DNA of 7,094 nucleotides from Clostridia bacterium (GCA_017508505.1 JAFVYT010000133.1:1-7094), one strand, 5' to 3'; shown: positions 1-5,819, counted from the first letter of the stretch. A program made the numbers and translations. Notes: a model not told the origin generated them from the sequence alone.

Positions 1-1256
1 ATTCCGGAAAGATCAATCTTCGCATCGTAGAAAGCGGTACCGAGCCGCTTTCCTTGGGACGCGTTTTCATTCGGGTGACCCGCGACTCCGATACCGTCAC
101 TGCTGAGGGGCCGGAGATCCTTCTGCTTCCTGAGGACTACTCCCTTCTTGCTCGGGTCAAAACAGACTATACCCACGTTAAAAACTCTCCCTCCAGCTCC
201 TTTTACGATGAATTCACGCCCGCTTCCGCCGGTATGACGGATCGGGTGGTATCCTGCATCGGCGGTTACTGTAAGCTTGCGATCGGAAAATACGTTGCTT
301 TGGAAAACGTTGAGCTTCTCTACGGTGAGCCCCTTCCCGAAGCAGAGCTGAAGCGCATCGGGATTACCTCCGACGAAAAGGCAACGGTCTTTTCTCTGGA
401 GCTCGGCGCGGCGCCTCACTATAACCTTTCGGTAAAGGGAACGGCAGTTTCGGTCACGGTTATCGGTGCCGCCTCCTCTGCCTCCTCGGGTGTGTCCCTC
501 CCCGAGAATGACCGACTCTTTCGGAGCTTTTCCGTCCGTTCCTCCGGGGAGGATCTTCTTTTGAGCCTTCAGCTTCGCAGCTCAAAGAATTACTACGGGA
601 TGAATGCCTCCTATGAGGACGGGAAGCTTCTTCTTTCCTTCCGTCAGCCGCAGGCTCTTTCCGATTCCCAAAAGCCTCTGACAGGGAAGACCGTTGTTCT
701 TGATGCGGGACACGGCGGGAGCGACTCCGGCGCCCTCGGCTTTTTGAGTGGTCGGAACGAGGAGGATCTGAACCTTGCCATTACCCTAAAGCTTGCTGAG
801 AAAATGGAGTCCCTCGGGGCCACGGTCGTTTTGTCTCGCAGAGACGACGTCACCGTCAGCCTTTACGAAAGGATGGATCTTCTTACCGCGACGGATCCCG
901 ATCTTTCCATTTCCATCCATCACAATTCCGTTGCCGAGACAAAGAATCCCAATAACGCCAAGGGCACCTGGGGGCTCTATTGGTCTGAATCGGGCATTTC
1001 CCTGACCGATTACGTCCACGAGTCCGTGGCGCTGGAGCTTGGCTTCTACGATTACGGAACGCAACAGCAAAAGCTTGCCCTTTGCCGCAATCACCGCTTC
1101 CCTCAAACACTCGTGGAGGTTGGTTTTATTTGCTCGCCCTCAGAGTTTCAAATCGCCCTTCGCAGCGATTATGATGACCGTGTAGCCGATGCCATTGCCG
1201 AAGGTGTCCTGGATTGGTATCGAATGCAAGAGGCCTACCTTGCAAAGGAGCTCTGA
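1..1256 (+). CDS. N-acetylmuramoyl-L-alanine amidase (Amidase_3), 5' end outside window
   Basis: This is a zinc-dependent cell-wall hydrolase that cleaves the amide bond between N-acetylmuramic acid and L-alanine of the stem peptide. The frame is open to the left edge (first full codon at base 3), so the true start and any signal peptide or membrane anchor lie outside. The TTG at 54 has no good ribosome binding site and is probably internal. Counting that TTG as residue 1, the Amidase_3 domain spans about 213-395. It carries the expected zinc ligands H220 (DAGHGG), E236 (NEEDLNL) and H289 (SIHHN), and the catalytic E355 (VEVGF), so it looks active. Residues 1 to about 205 are rich in predicted beta strands; the part just before the catalytic domain (about 160-200) loosely resembles an AMIN-type wall-targeting domain, which is only an inference. 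The downstream membrane-protein gene starts one base after its stop, implying one transcript. Roles in daughter-cell separation, wall turnover or sporulation are all possible. Confidence 0.93.
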   Translation, partial: SGKINLRIVESGTEPLSLGRVFIRVTRDSDTVTAEGPEILLLPEDYSLLARVKTDYTHVKNSPSSSFYDEFTPASAGMTDRVVSCIGGYCKLAIGKYVALENVELLYGEPLPEAELKRIGITSDEKATVFSLELGAAPHYNLSVKGTAVSVTVIGAASSASSGVSLPENDRLFRSFSVRSSGEDLLLSLQLRSSKNYYGMNASYEDGKLLLSFRQPQALSDSQKPLTGKTVVLDAGHGGSDSGALGFLSGRNEEDLNLAITLKLAEKMESLGATVVLSRRDDVTVSLYERMDLLTATDPDLSISIHHNSVAETKNPNNAKGTWGLYWSESGISLTDYVHESVALELGFYDYGTQQQKLALCRNHRFPQTLVEVGFICSPSEFQIALRSDYDDRVADAIAEGVLDWYRMQEAYLAKEL

Positions 1257-1257
1257 T

Positions 1258-1569
1258 ATGACGGCTGCTGTTCTGTTTGGCATCCTATCTGCGTTTTTTC
1301 TCATTCTCACGACGTTTCTCCTCGATCTCTTCCTCTTTTACCTTCGGTATCAAAGGCTCCTTTGTCGGGAGAAAATGGACAAGGTACTGCTGAAACGTCT
1401 TGAAGCGCGCCATAAGAAAACAAAGCACCCTATCAAAAAGAATCTTTTTCTGTATTGGTCGATCCTCGTCCTTCTTGAACTTGGAGAAGGGGAGAAGGCA
1501 ACGGGCCTTTTGCCCTTCTTAAAGGACGACGCTCTGATGGGCATCAAAAAAGAAGGGATTCGAATTTGA
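1258..1569 (+). CDS. small membrane protein of unknown function, 103 aa
   Basis: I do not recognise this protein. The ATG at 1258 lies one base after the amidase stop and is preceded by AAAGGAG (1244-1250) with 7-base spacing, so it is very likely translated and co-transcribed with the amidase. A longer frame from 1189 would overlap the amidase heavily and lacks this site. The first 32 or so residues form one long hydrophobic stretch (VLFGILSAFFLILTTFLLDL and on), followed by an Arg/Lys-rich segment (RYQRLLCREK, then KKTKHPIKKN). By the positive-inside rule the C-terminal part should be cytoplasmic. Residues about 67-92 (YWSILVLLELGEGEKA region) look like a single TPR-like helix pair or an amphipathic helix, a weak resemblance. 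The last codons (GIKKEGIRI) and the stop are encoded by the upstream arm and loop of the terminator hairpin. It may help to position or regulate the amidase at the membrane, judged only from context. Confidence 0.8.
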   Translation: MTAAVLFGILSAFFLILTTFLLDLFLFYLRYQRLLCREKMDKVLLKRLEARHKKTKHPIKKNLFLYWSILVLLELGEGEKATGLLPFLKDDALMGIKKEGIRI

Positions 1570-1585
1570 ATCCCTTCTTTTCTTG
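1548..1585 (+). terminator. intrinsic terminator of the amidase operon
   Basis: A perfect 14-bp stem pairs 1548-1561 with 1568-1581 around a 6-base loop (GAATTT). The downstream arm ends in TTTT and continues TCTTGCTTTG, so the T-tract is short and interrupted. The upstream arm and loop code for the last residues of the 103-aa protein and the TGA stop (1567-1569) ends inside the hairpin, so the terminator overlaps the gene end. Confidence 0.8.
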
Positions 1586-1590
1586 CTTTG

Positions 1591-1626
1591 AAAAAAAGAA
1601 AGCCGCTCTCTAAGGAGCGGCTTTCT
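1591..1626 (-). terminator. intrinsic terminator of the ferredoxin gene
   Basis: Read on the - strand, a 12-bp stem AGAAAGCCGCTC (1626-1615) pairs with GAGCGGCTTTCT (1608-1597) around a 6-base loop. It is followed by a run of T residues (the A run at 1591-1597 on the + strand). It starts 7 bases after the ferredoxin stop codon. Together with the adjacent + strand hairpin it insulates two convergent transcription units. Confidence 0.88.
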
Positions 1627-1632
1627 CCATAA

Positions 1633-1806
1633 TCAGGCCTCGGGCTGGGGAGCTTCAACGGGGCAAACGCCGGCGCAAGCGCCGCACTCGGTGCAAAGAT
1701 CCTTATCAATTGCAACCTTGCCGTCCTTTTCGCTGATAGCACTTACGGGGCACTCGTCCACGCAAGCCATACAACCCAGACATTCGTCGGAAATGATATA
1801 AGCCAT
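1633..1806 (-). CDS. 2[4Fe-4S] ferredoxin, clostridial type, 57 aa
   Basis: This is a small soluble low-potential electron carrier. It has two complete CxxCxxCxxxCP motifs, CLGCMACVDECP and CTECGACAGVCP, each giving three cysteines to one cubane cluster and the fourth to the other. The length (57 aa), the N-terminal AYxI start, the internal pseudo-twofold repeat and the VCPVxAP ending match classic clostridial ferredoxins. The start is the ATG at 1806, because GGAGG sits 8 bases upstream (1819-1815); the in-frame TTG at 1821 overlaps that site and is rejected. The gene has its own promoter and terminator and is therefore a monocistronic unit. In anaerobes such proteins serve pyruvate:ferredoxin oxidoreductase, hydrogenase, Rnf and similar enzymes; the partner cannot be told here. 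Its position just after ricT, an iron-sulfur protein gene, may be accidental. Confidence 0.96.
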   Translation of the reverse strand: MAYIISDECLGCMACVDECPVSAISEKDGKVAIDKDLCTECGACAGVCPVEAPQPEA

Positions 1807-1814
1807 TTTATGTA

Positions 1815-1819
1815 CCTCC
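1815..1819 (-). promoter_or_regulatory. ribosome binding site deciding the ferredoxin start
   Basis: GGAGG on the - strand lies 8 bases before the ATG at 1806. It excludes the in-frame TTG at 1821, which overlaps this site. Confidence 0.85.
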
Positions 1820-1836
1820 AAATTTTTGATATCAAT

Positions 1837-1864
1837 ATTATAGCACTACTTATAAAAAATTCAA
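1837..1864 (-). promoter_or_regulatory. sigma-A promoter of the ferredoxin gene
   Basis: On the - strand, TTGAAT (1864-1859) and a perfect TATAAT (1842-1837) are separated by 16 bases. The predicted start of transcription is near 1830, giving a leader of about 25 bases that ends in the GGAGG site. The -35 box lies inside the possible weak ricT terminator hairpin at 1856-1881. Confidence 0.75.
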
Positions 1865-1881
1865 GGCCTTTGCCGAATTTT
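1854..1881 (-). terminator. possible weak terminator after ricT
   Basis: On the - strand, AAAATTC (1881-1875) pairs with GAATTTT (1862-1856). Inside this, GGC (1874-1872) pairs with GCC (1867-1865), with a two-base TT bulge at 1864-1863. A short T run follows (1859-1854). The stem is AT-rich and imperfect, so strength is uncertain. It begins 12 bases after the ricT stop, the right place for a terminator. Confidence 0.4.
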
Positions 1882-1892
1882 ATTGATTTTCC

Positions 1893-2993
1893 TTAAGAAT
1901 TTCCCTTATCCTTATTTTGCTTTTCTTGGTTTTGAGGCTTCTTTTGCTTCGGGATGACCTTCAAATCCTCCGCAGAAAAGGGAAGGATGTTTTCAGGATC
2001 GGACTCCAACCTTACCTTGCATTTTCCGCAAAGGATGTTGGACTCGACCACGACGCCCTTTCCTTGGGGAGTCATCACGACAGAATCCTGACGGGGGCAG
2101 TGCTTGGCCGCCTCTACGTAAACGTCGTTTTCATAGCGCAGGCAACACATCAGCCTTCCGCAGGTACCGCTGATCTTGGTGGGGTTCAGGGAAAGATTCT
2201 GCTCCTTTGCCATCTTAATGGACACCTGCTGAAAATCGTCCAGGAACGAGCTGCAGCAAAGGGGTCTGCCGCAGATTCCGAGACCGCCGAGCTGCTTTGC
2301 CTCGTCTCTTACACCGATCTGGCGACGCTCAATGCGGGTCTTGAAGATACTTGCCATATCCTTCACAAACTCGCGAAAATCCACCCGCCCCTCGGAGGTG
2401 AAGTAAAAGATGAGCTTAGAGCGGTCAAAGGCACATTCCACGTCGGAAAGGGCCATCTCCAGCTTGTGCTCTTCAGCCTTTTCGTGGAAAGTCTTTCTGG
2501 CACTCCACTCCAGCTTTTTGTTTTCCTCGTTCTTTTCGATGTCCTTAGGCTCAGCCTTTCTCAGGACTTTTTTTAAGGGAAGCAGGTCCGGAGAAATCAC
2601 GGCCATACGGTTCGGGGTGCTGACCGTTCCGAATTCCTTGCCTTGGCTGGTCTCGACGATGACCTCCTGACCCATGGAGAGCTGCAGCCCATCGGGATCA
2701 AAGGAGTAGGTTTTACCTACGGGGCGGAAGCGAATCCCGACTACCTCATGCTTTTCTGGCTCGGGAGCAGACGCTTCGGGGACCTCTACGGCTTTGGCAG
2801 CCGAAAGGCTTTCGACCTCCACGGGAGTTAATACAACTTCCTCACCCGCAACAGGGCTTAGCGTCTCTTCCGATACGGGAGAGACCTGAGGCTTGTTATC
2901 CTTCTTTTTGTTACGGGGACGGTGGCGTCTGAAGCCGCGTCCCTTCTTGCTCTCCTTCTGAGGGGAGCCTTCTTTTTTCGTGTTCTGATCCAT
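1893..2993 (-). CDS. ricT: RicT/YaaT, PSP1-domain regulatory iron-sulfur protein
   Basis: This is the homologue of Bacillus subtilis RicT (YaaT), a cytoplasmic protein that with RicA and RicF forms a [4Fe-4S] complex acting with RNase Y in mRNA maturation and affecting sporulation, competence and biofilm. Recognition rests on the conserved core: VVGIRFRPVGKTYSFDP (residues about 84-100), FDRSKLIFYFTSEGRVDFRE (189-208), RQIGVRDEAKQLGGLGICGR, CGRPLCC (241-247), SIKMAKEQNLSLNPTKISG and CGRLMCC (278-284). At 366 aa it is much longer than the Bacillus protein (about 275). The extra length is an 80-residue N-terminal tail, very basic in the first 35 residues and then acidic/proline-rich, plus a Lys/Gln-rich C-terminal tail of about 18 residues; both look disordered. 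Additional cysteines C299, C322 and C325 (CGKC) lie after the usual cluster region. The ATG at 2993 has AAAGG (3004-3000) 6 bases upstream. It starts 16 bases after the murA stop, so the two are co-transcribed. Confidence 0.92.
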   Translation of the reverse strand: MDQNTKKEGSPQKESKKGRGFRRHRPRNKKKDNKPQVSPVSEETLSPVAGEEVVLTPVEVESLSAAKAVEVPEASAPEPEKHEVVGIRFRPVGKTYSFDPDGLQLSMGQEVIVETSQGKEFGTVSTPNRMAVISPDLLPLKKVLRKAEPKDIEKNEENKKLEWSARKTFHEKAEEHKLEMALSDVECAFDRSKLIFYFTSEGRVDFREFVKDMASIFKTRIERRQIGVRDEAKQLGGLGICGRPLCCSSFLDDFQQVSIKMAKEQNLSLNPTKISGTCGRLMCCLRYENDVYVEAAKHCPRQDSVVMTPQGKGVVVESNILCGKCKVRLESDPENILPFSAEDLKVIPKQKKPQNQEKQNKDKGNS

Positions 2994-3009
2994 GTTATAC
3001 CTTTAAAAA

Positions 3010-4311
3010 TCAAAAATCGGCAAAATCCACTTTCTTGGGATATACCACCTTAATGTCGGCACCGACAGCCTGAAGCTTTCCGATCAGATCCTCATATCCG
3101 CGGAAGATATGGTAAATCTCGTCGATCTCTGTGATTCCGTCTGCCGCAAGCCCTGCGATGACCATCGCACAGCCTGCGCGTAAATCAACTGCTCGGACGG
3201 AGGAGCCGCATAGAGAGGGAATTCCCTCAATCTCGGCGGTTCTTCCGTTGATGGTGATTTTGGCGCCCATACGTTTCAATTCCTCAACGTAACGGAAGCG
3301 GGAATCCCAGACACTCTCGGTGAGTCGGGAAAGCCCGTCCGCAAGGCACAAAAGAACGCTCATTTGCGGATGCATGTCCGTGGGAAATCCGGGATAGGGA
3401 AGTGTCTTGACGTTGACCTTTTTTAAAGGTCCGTCTCCTCGGCGCACCGTGAGAGAGTCACCCTCCTCCTCCACCACAACGCCCATTTCACAGAGCTTTG
3501 CCGTGACGGAATCCAAATGCTTGGGGATCAGGTTCGTCACCTTCAATTCACCTCCCGTTGCCGCGGCCAGAATCATAAAGGTCCCTGCCTCGATCATATC
3601 GGGGATGATGGTGTAGGTAACGCCGTGAAGCTTCTTCACACCGCGGATTTTGATGACGTCGGTTCCCGCGCCGCTGATGTCTGCGCCACAGGCGTTGAGA
3701 AAGTTTGCCGTATCCACGATATGAGGCTCGTGTGCTGCATTCTCGATGACCGTAATGCCCTCTGCCTTCACAGCGGCGAGCATCACGTTGATGGTGCCTC
3801 CCACCGTAACCATATCCATATAAACGGAGGAGCCCTGAAGCCTGCCATCCTTGGCACTTGCTTCTATGTAACCGCCGTCCACCTTGACCTCGCACCCGAG
3901 AGCCTCAAAGCCCTTGATATGCTGATCGATGGGACGGACGCCGAAGTCACAGCCTCCGGGAAGACCCACGAAGGCGCGTCCGAAGCGCCCAAGCTCCGCA
4001 CCGATGAGGTAATAGGAGGCGCGCATTTTGCTGACGAGCTCGTAGGGAGCGATTCCGGGGGAAACGTAGGTGGAGTCGATCTCGACGGTATTCCGTCCAA
4101 GCTTCTTCACCTTGACGCCGACGGACTCCAAAATCTGCAGTGAAACGTTTACGTCGCTGATATCGGGAAGATTTTCAATGACGCATACGTCTTCCGTCAG
4201 AATGGTGGACAGAATGATGGCCACCGCCGCATTTTTCATACCGGAAACGGGGATCTCACCGTAAAGAGGCTTTCCACCGGAAATAATAATTTTTCCTTGA
4301 CTTGTATCCAT
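3010..4311 (-). CDS. murA: UDP-N-acetylglucosamine 1-carboxyvinyltransferase (MurA)
   Basis: MurA transfers the enolpyruvyl group of PEP to UDP-GlcNAc, the first committed step of peptidoglycan synthesis, in the cytoplasm. The 433-aa protein covers the whole EPSP-synthase-like double-domain fold. Key residues are present: K26-N27 (SGMKNAA), C121 in PGGCDFGVRP (the fosfomycin-reactive cysteine, E. coli C115), R126, D312 in FPTDMHP, R378 (DLRAG) and R404 (FRGYE). Since the cysteine is retained, intrinsic fosfomycin resistance by Cys-to-Asp is not expected. The motif usually read as HIDRGYE is HIFRGYE here. The ATG at 4311 is the only plausible start: an in-frame stop lies at 4333-4335 with no start codon between. 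The nearest purine-rich site, AAAGGA (4333-4328), is 16 bases away, so the Shine-Dalgarno is poor. The gene has its own promoter and leads into ricT. Whether a second murA paralogue exists in the genome cannot be seen. Confidence 0.96.
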   Translation of the reverse strand: MDTSQGKIIISGGKPLYGEIPVSGMKNAAVAIILSTILTEDVCVIENLPDISDVNVSLQILESVGVKVKKLGRNTVEIDSTYVSPGIAPYELVSKMRASYYLIGAELGRFGRAFVGLPGGCDFGVRPIDQHIKGFEALGCEVKVDGGYIEASAKDGRLQGSSVYMDMVTVGGTINVMLAAVKAEGITVIENAAHEPHIVDTANFLNACGADISGAGTDVIKIRGVKKLHGVTYTIIPDMIEAGTFMILAAATGGELKVTNLIPKHLDSVTAKLCEMGVVVEEEGDSLTVRRGDGPLKKVNVKTLPYPGFPTDMHPQMSVLLCLADGLSRLTESVWDSRFRYVEELKRMGAKITINGRTAEIEGIPSLCGSSVRAVDLRAGCAMVIAGLAADGITEIDEIYHIFRGYEDLIGKLQAVGADIKVVYPKKVDFADF

Positions 4312-4373
4312 GGTAAAAAGGCGTCGATCCTTTCACAGAACTTTATTCTCATATTGATAGGGTAAACAAATCA

Positions 4374-4402
4374 ATTATACCAAATGATTTGAGTTTTTTC
4401 AA
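4374..4402 (-). promoter_or_regulatory. sigma-A promoter of murA-ricT
   Basis: On the - strand, TTGAAA (4402-4397) and TATAAT (4379-4374) are 17 bases apart. TGG directly before the -10 box makes it an extended -10 (TGnTATAAT). Transcription should begin near 4367, giving a leader of about 55 bases. It sits in the 180-base gap between holB and murA, in which I see no convincing holB terminator, so holB readthrough may also reach murA. Confidence 0.8.
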
Positions 4403-4491
4403 TACAATGGGAAAATTTACAATCCCGTTACGATTGAAGGAAAACAAAGAAAACCACAGGCTTATCTTATGCAAATTTTAAAAAAACGTGA

Positions 4492-5484
4492 TTATTCAGC
4501 CCGCGCAAGCTTCATAGCGGTCAGATGAAAGCCCGATAAGGCAGAGAAAAGATTTGCGTTTTGGCCCGAGGCCTTTTCCAGCTCCTCAGTTAAATGAAAA
4601 AGTTGACTTGCCGCTACGGGAGAGATCACGCTGGCGAGATCCCGCATAAACTCGGTATCGGAGAAAAACTCAGGCTTGACTGCTCCGAATCGGGTTCCCA
4701 TCAGATCTCTCAGGCCGATCTTAATGAGCGCAAGAAGCGTCTCAAGCTCACCGCGGCCGGTTCCGCTCGGAGGGATGATCAGGCAAAGCTTGGTGAAGCT
4801 TGCACCGTCCATCAAGGCGGAAAAGTATTGGAGCGCTTTCTGCCTTGCACGGCGAGTCTCAGCATCCAGTAAGAGCTCCTTAGCTTTTCCCAGGGAGCCC
4901 GTGCTGAGGAGGGCGGCCTCCTGCGCCGCCTCGGCTTCGGCACCGTCCCTGATGAGGGCCTTTTCGATCGATTCCCGATCAAGCGGCTCCGTGCGGAGCT
5001 TTACACCGCGACTGCGAACCGTGGGCAGGAGCTTGGCGATGTCCTCCGTCAGAAGAAAGAAAACGTTTCCGGGGGCGGGCTCTTCAATGCTTTTTAAAAG
5101 AGCGTTTTGAGCGGACTTGTTGAGCGCTTGCGCGTTCTCGATGATGAAAACGCGCCAGTCTCCCTCCGCAGGGCGAAAGCGGGTACAATCCAACGCTTTT
5201 CGAACCGCCTCCACGGGAATTTGCTTTTTATCCTCCTCAAGTCGAAGCTCTACTACGTCAATGTGACCCATTGACGCTACGTTTCGGCAGCTTCGGCATT
5301 GATGGCAGGGGGAACCGTCGGGGCGGGGATTCTCACAGGTAAGGGCAGAGGCAACGAGACGGGCAATGCTCAGCTTTCCGCTCCCCTCAGCTCCCTCGAT
5401 GATGTAGCATCCTGCGAGCTTCTTTTGTTTGATTGCGCCGAAGAGTGTCCCGAGAATCCCGCGATTTCCCAAAATGGTGTTCAT
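4492..5484 (-). CDS. holB: DNA polymerase III, delta prime subunit of the clamp loader
   Basis: Delta prime is a AAA+ stator subunit of the clamp loader that places the beta sliding clamp on primed DNA. The 330-aa protein has a P-loop GAEGSGKL (residues 31-38), four zinc cysteines C50, C60, C63 and C66 (the segment ending CHQCRSC), a degenerate Walker B-like strand VFIIENAQ followed by the diagnostic NALLKSIEEP (127-136), and sensor-1/SRC region TVRSRG (155-160). The SRC cysteine is glycine (G160), which is uncommon. The P-loop lacks the usual Thr/Ser after Lys, as in Bacillus HolB, so ATP hydrolysis is not expected to depend on it. The C-terminal collar domain (about 210-330) is weakly conserved. 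The full set of motifs favours HolB over DnaX, which would be longer. The ATG at 5484 is 3 bases after the darA stop, with AAAAGG in the last darA codons as its binding site, so translation is probably coupled. Confidence 0.93.
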   Translation of the reverse strand: MNTILGNRGILGTLFGAIKQKKLAGCYIIEGAEGSGKLSIARLVASALTCENPRPDGSPCHQCRSCRNVASMGHIDVVELRLEEDKKQIPVEAVRKALDCTRFRPAEGDWRVFIIENAQALNKSAQNALLKSIEEPAPGNVFFLLTEDIAKLLPTVRSRGVKLRTEPLDRESIEKALIRDGAEAEAAQEAALLSTGSLGKAKELLLDAETRRARQKALQYFSALMDGASFTKLCLIIPPSGTGRGELETLLALIKIGLRDLMGTRFGAVKPEFFSDTEFMRDLASVISPVAASQLFHLTEELEKASGQNANLFSALSGFHLTAMKLARAE

Positions 5485-5487
5485 TTT

Positions 5488-5811
5488 TTACGCCTTTTCG
5501 AAATGCTCCACGTCCACAACGAAAACGGTGGCACCGCCAATGGTGATCTCGACCGGGTAGGGAGCGATTCCGGGATTATAATGGGCATAATCCACGGGCA
5601 TCAGCTGCGTTCTTCTTCTTGAGTGCTCCTTGATGATCGCAATGGTGCTCGATACCATATCATCCTCAACGCAGGAGATGAAGGTCGTGTTTCCCTTCAT
5701 CAGAAAGCCGCCGGTGGAGGCGAGCTTGGTTGCGGGGATGTGCTCCTGATTGAGCGCCTTCATTACGTCGGGAGCATCGTCGTTGTTTACAATCGCAAAT
5801 ACCATTTTCAT
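5488..5811 (-). CDS. darA: cyclic-di-AMP receptor DarA (YaaQ/PstA), PII-like protein
   Basis: This 107-aa protein belongs to the PII-like c-di-AMP receptors known as DarA/YaaQ in Bacillus and PstA in Staphylococcus and Listeria; they are trimers that bind c-di-AMP between subunits. The family signature is clear: ATKLASTGGFL (27-37), GNTTF (40-44), VEDDMV, and the C-terminal PYPVEITIGGATVFV. The ligand-site residues T28, G35, F36, L37 and N41 are present. Positions 24 and 26, Asn and Arg in Bacillus DarA, are His and Pro here. Length matches the family. The start chosen is ATG 5811, with AAGGAGG 8 bases upstream; the second in-frame ATG at 5805 is less well spaced. It is first in a transcript with holB, the same adjacency seen in Bacillus apart from the missing yaaR. 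The downstream target of DarA proteins is poorly defined. Confidence 0.94.
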   Translation of the reverse strand: MKMVFAIVNNDDAPDVMKALNQEHIPATKLASTGGFLMKGNTTFISCVEDDMVSSTIAIIKEHSRRRTQLMPVDYAHYNPGIAPYPVEITIGGATVFVVDVEHFEKA

Positions 5812-5819
5812 ATCGGTTT

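Noticed and set aside
1917..2576. 219-codon open frame on the + strand opposite ricT
   Set aside because: It is an antisense shadow of ricT; the - strand protein matches a known family along its length.
3517..4143. 208-codon open frame on the + strand opposite murA
   Set aside because: It is antisense to a well-recognised murA, has no homology I can see, and reflects the codon composition of the real gene.
4236..4352. Upstream reading frame in the murA leader, 38 codons, overlapping the murA start out of frame
   Set aside because: Its ATG has no purine-rich site in front, the product resembles nothing, and most of it overlaps murA coding sequence. Kept only as a note under the murA leader finding.
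4403..4491. Search for a holB terminator, riboswitch or small RNA upstream of the murA promoter
   Set aside because: Only a weak GGGA/TCCC pairing with a long loop is visible; no stable hairpin with a T-tract and no recognised riboswitch core.
4676..5110. 144-codon open frame on the + strand opposite holB
   Set aside because: Ser/Arg-rich, low-complexity translation typical of a shadow frame, with HolB motifs intact on the other strand.
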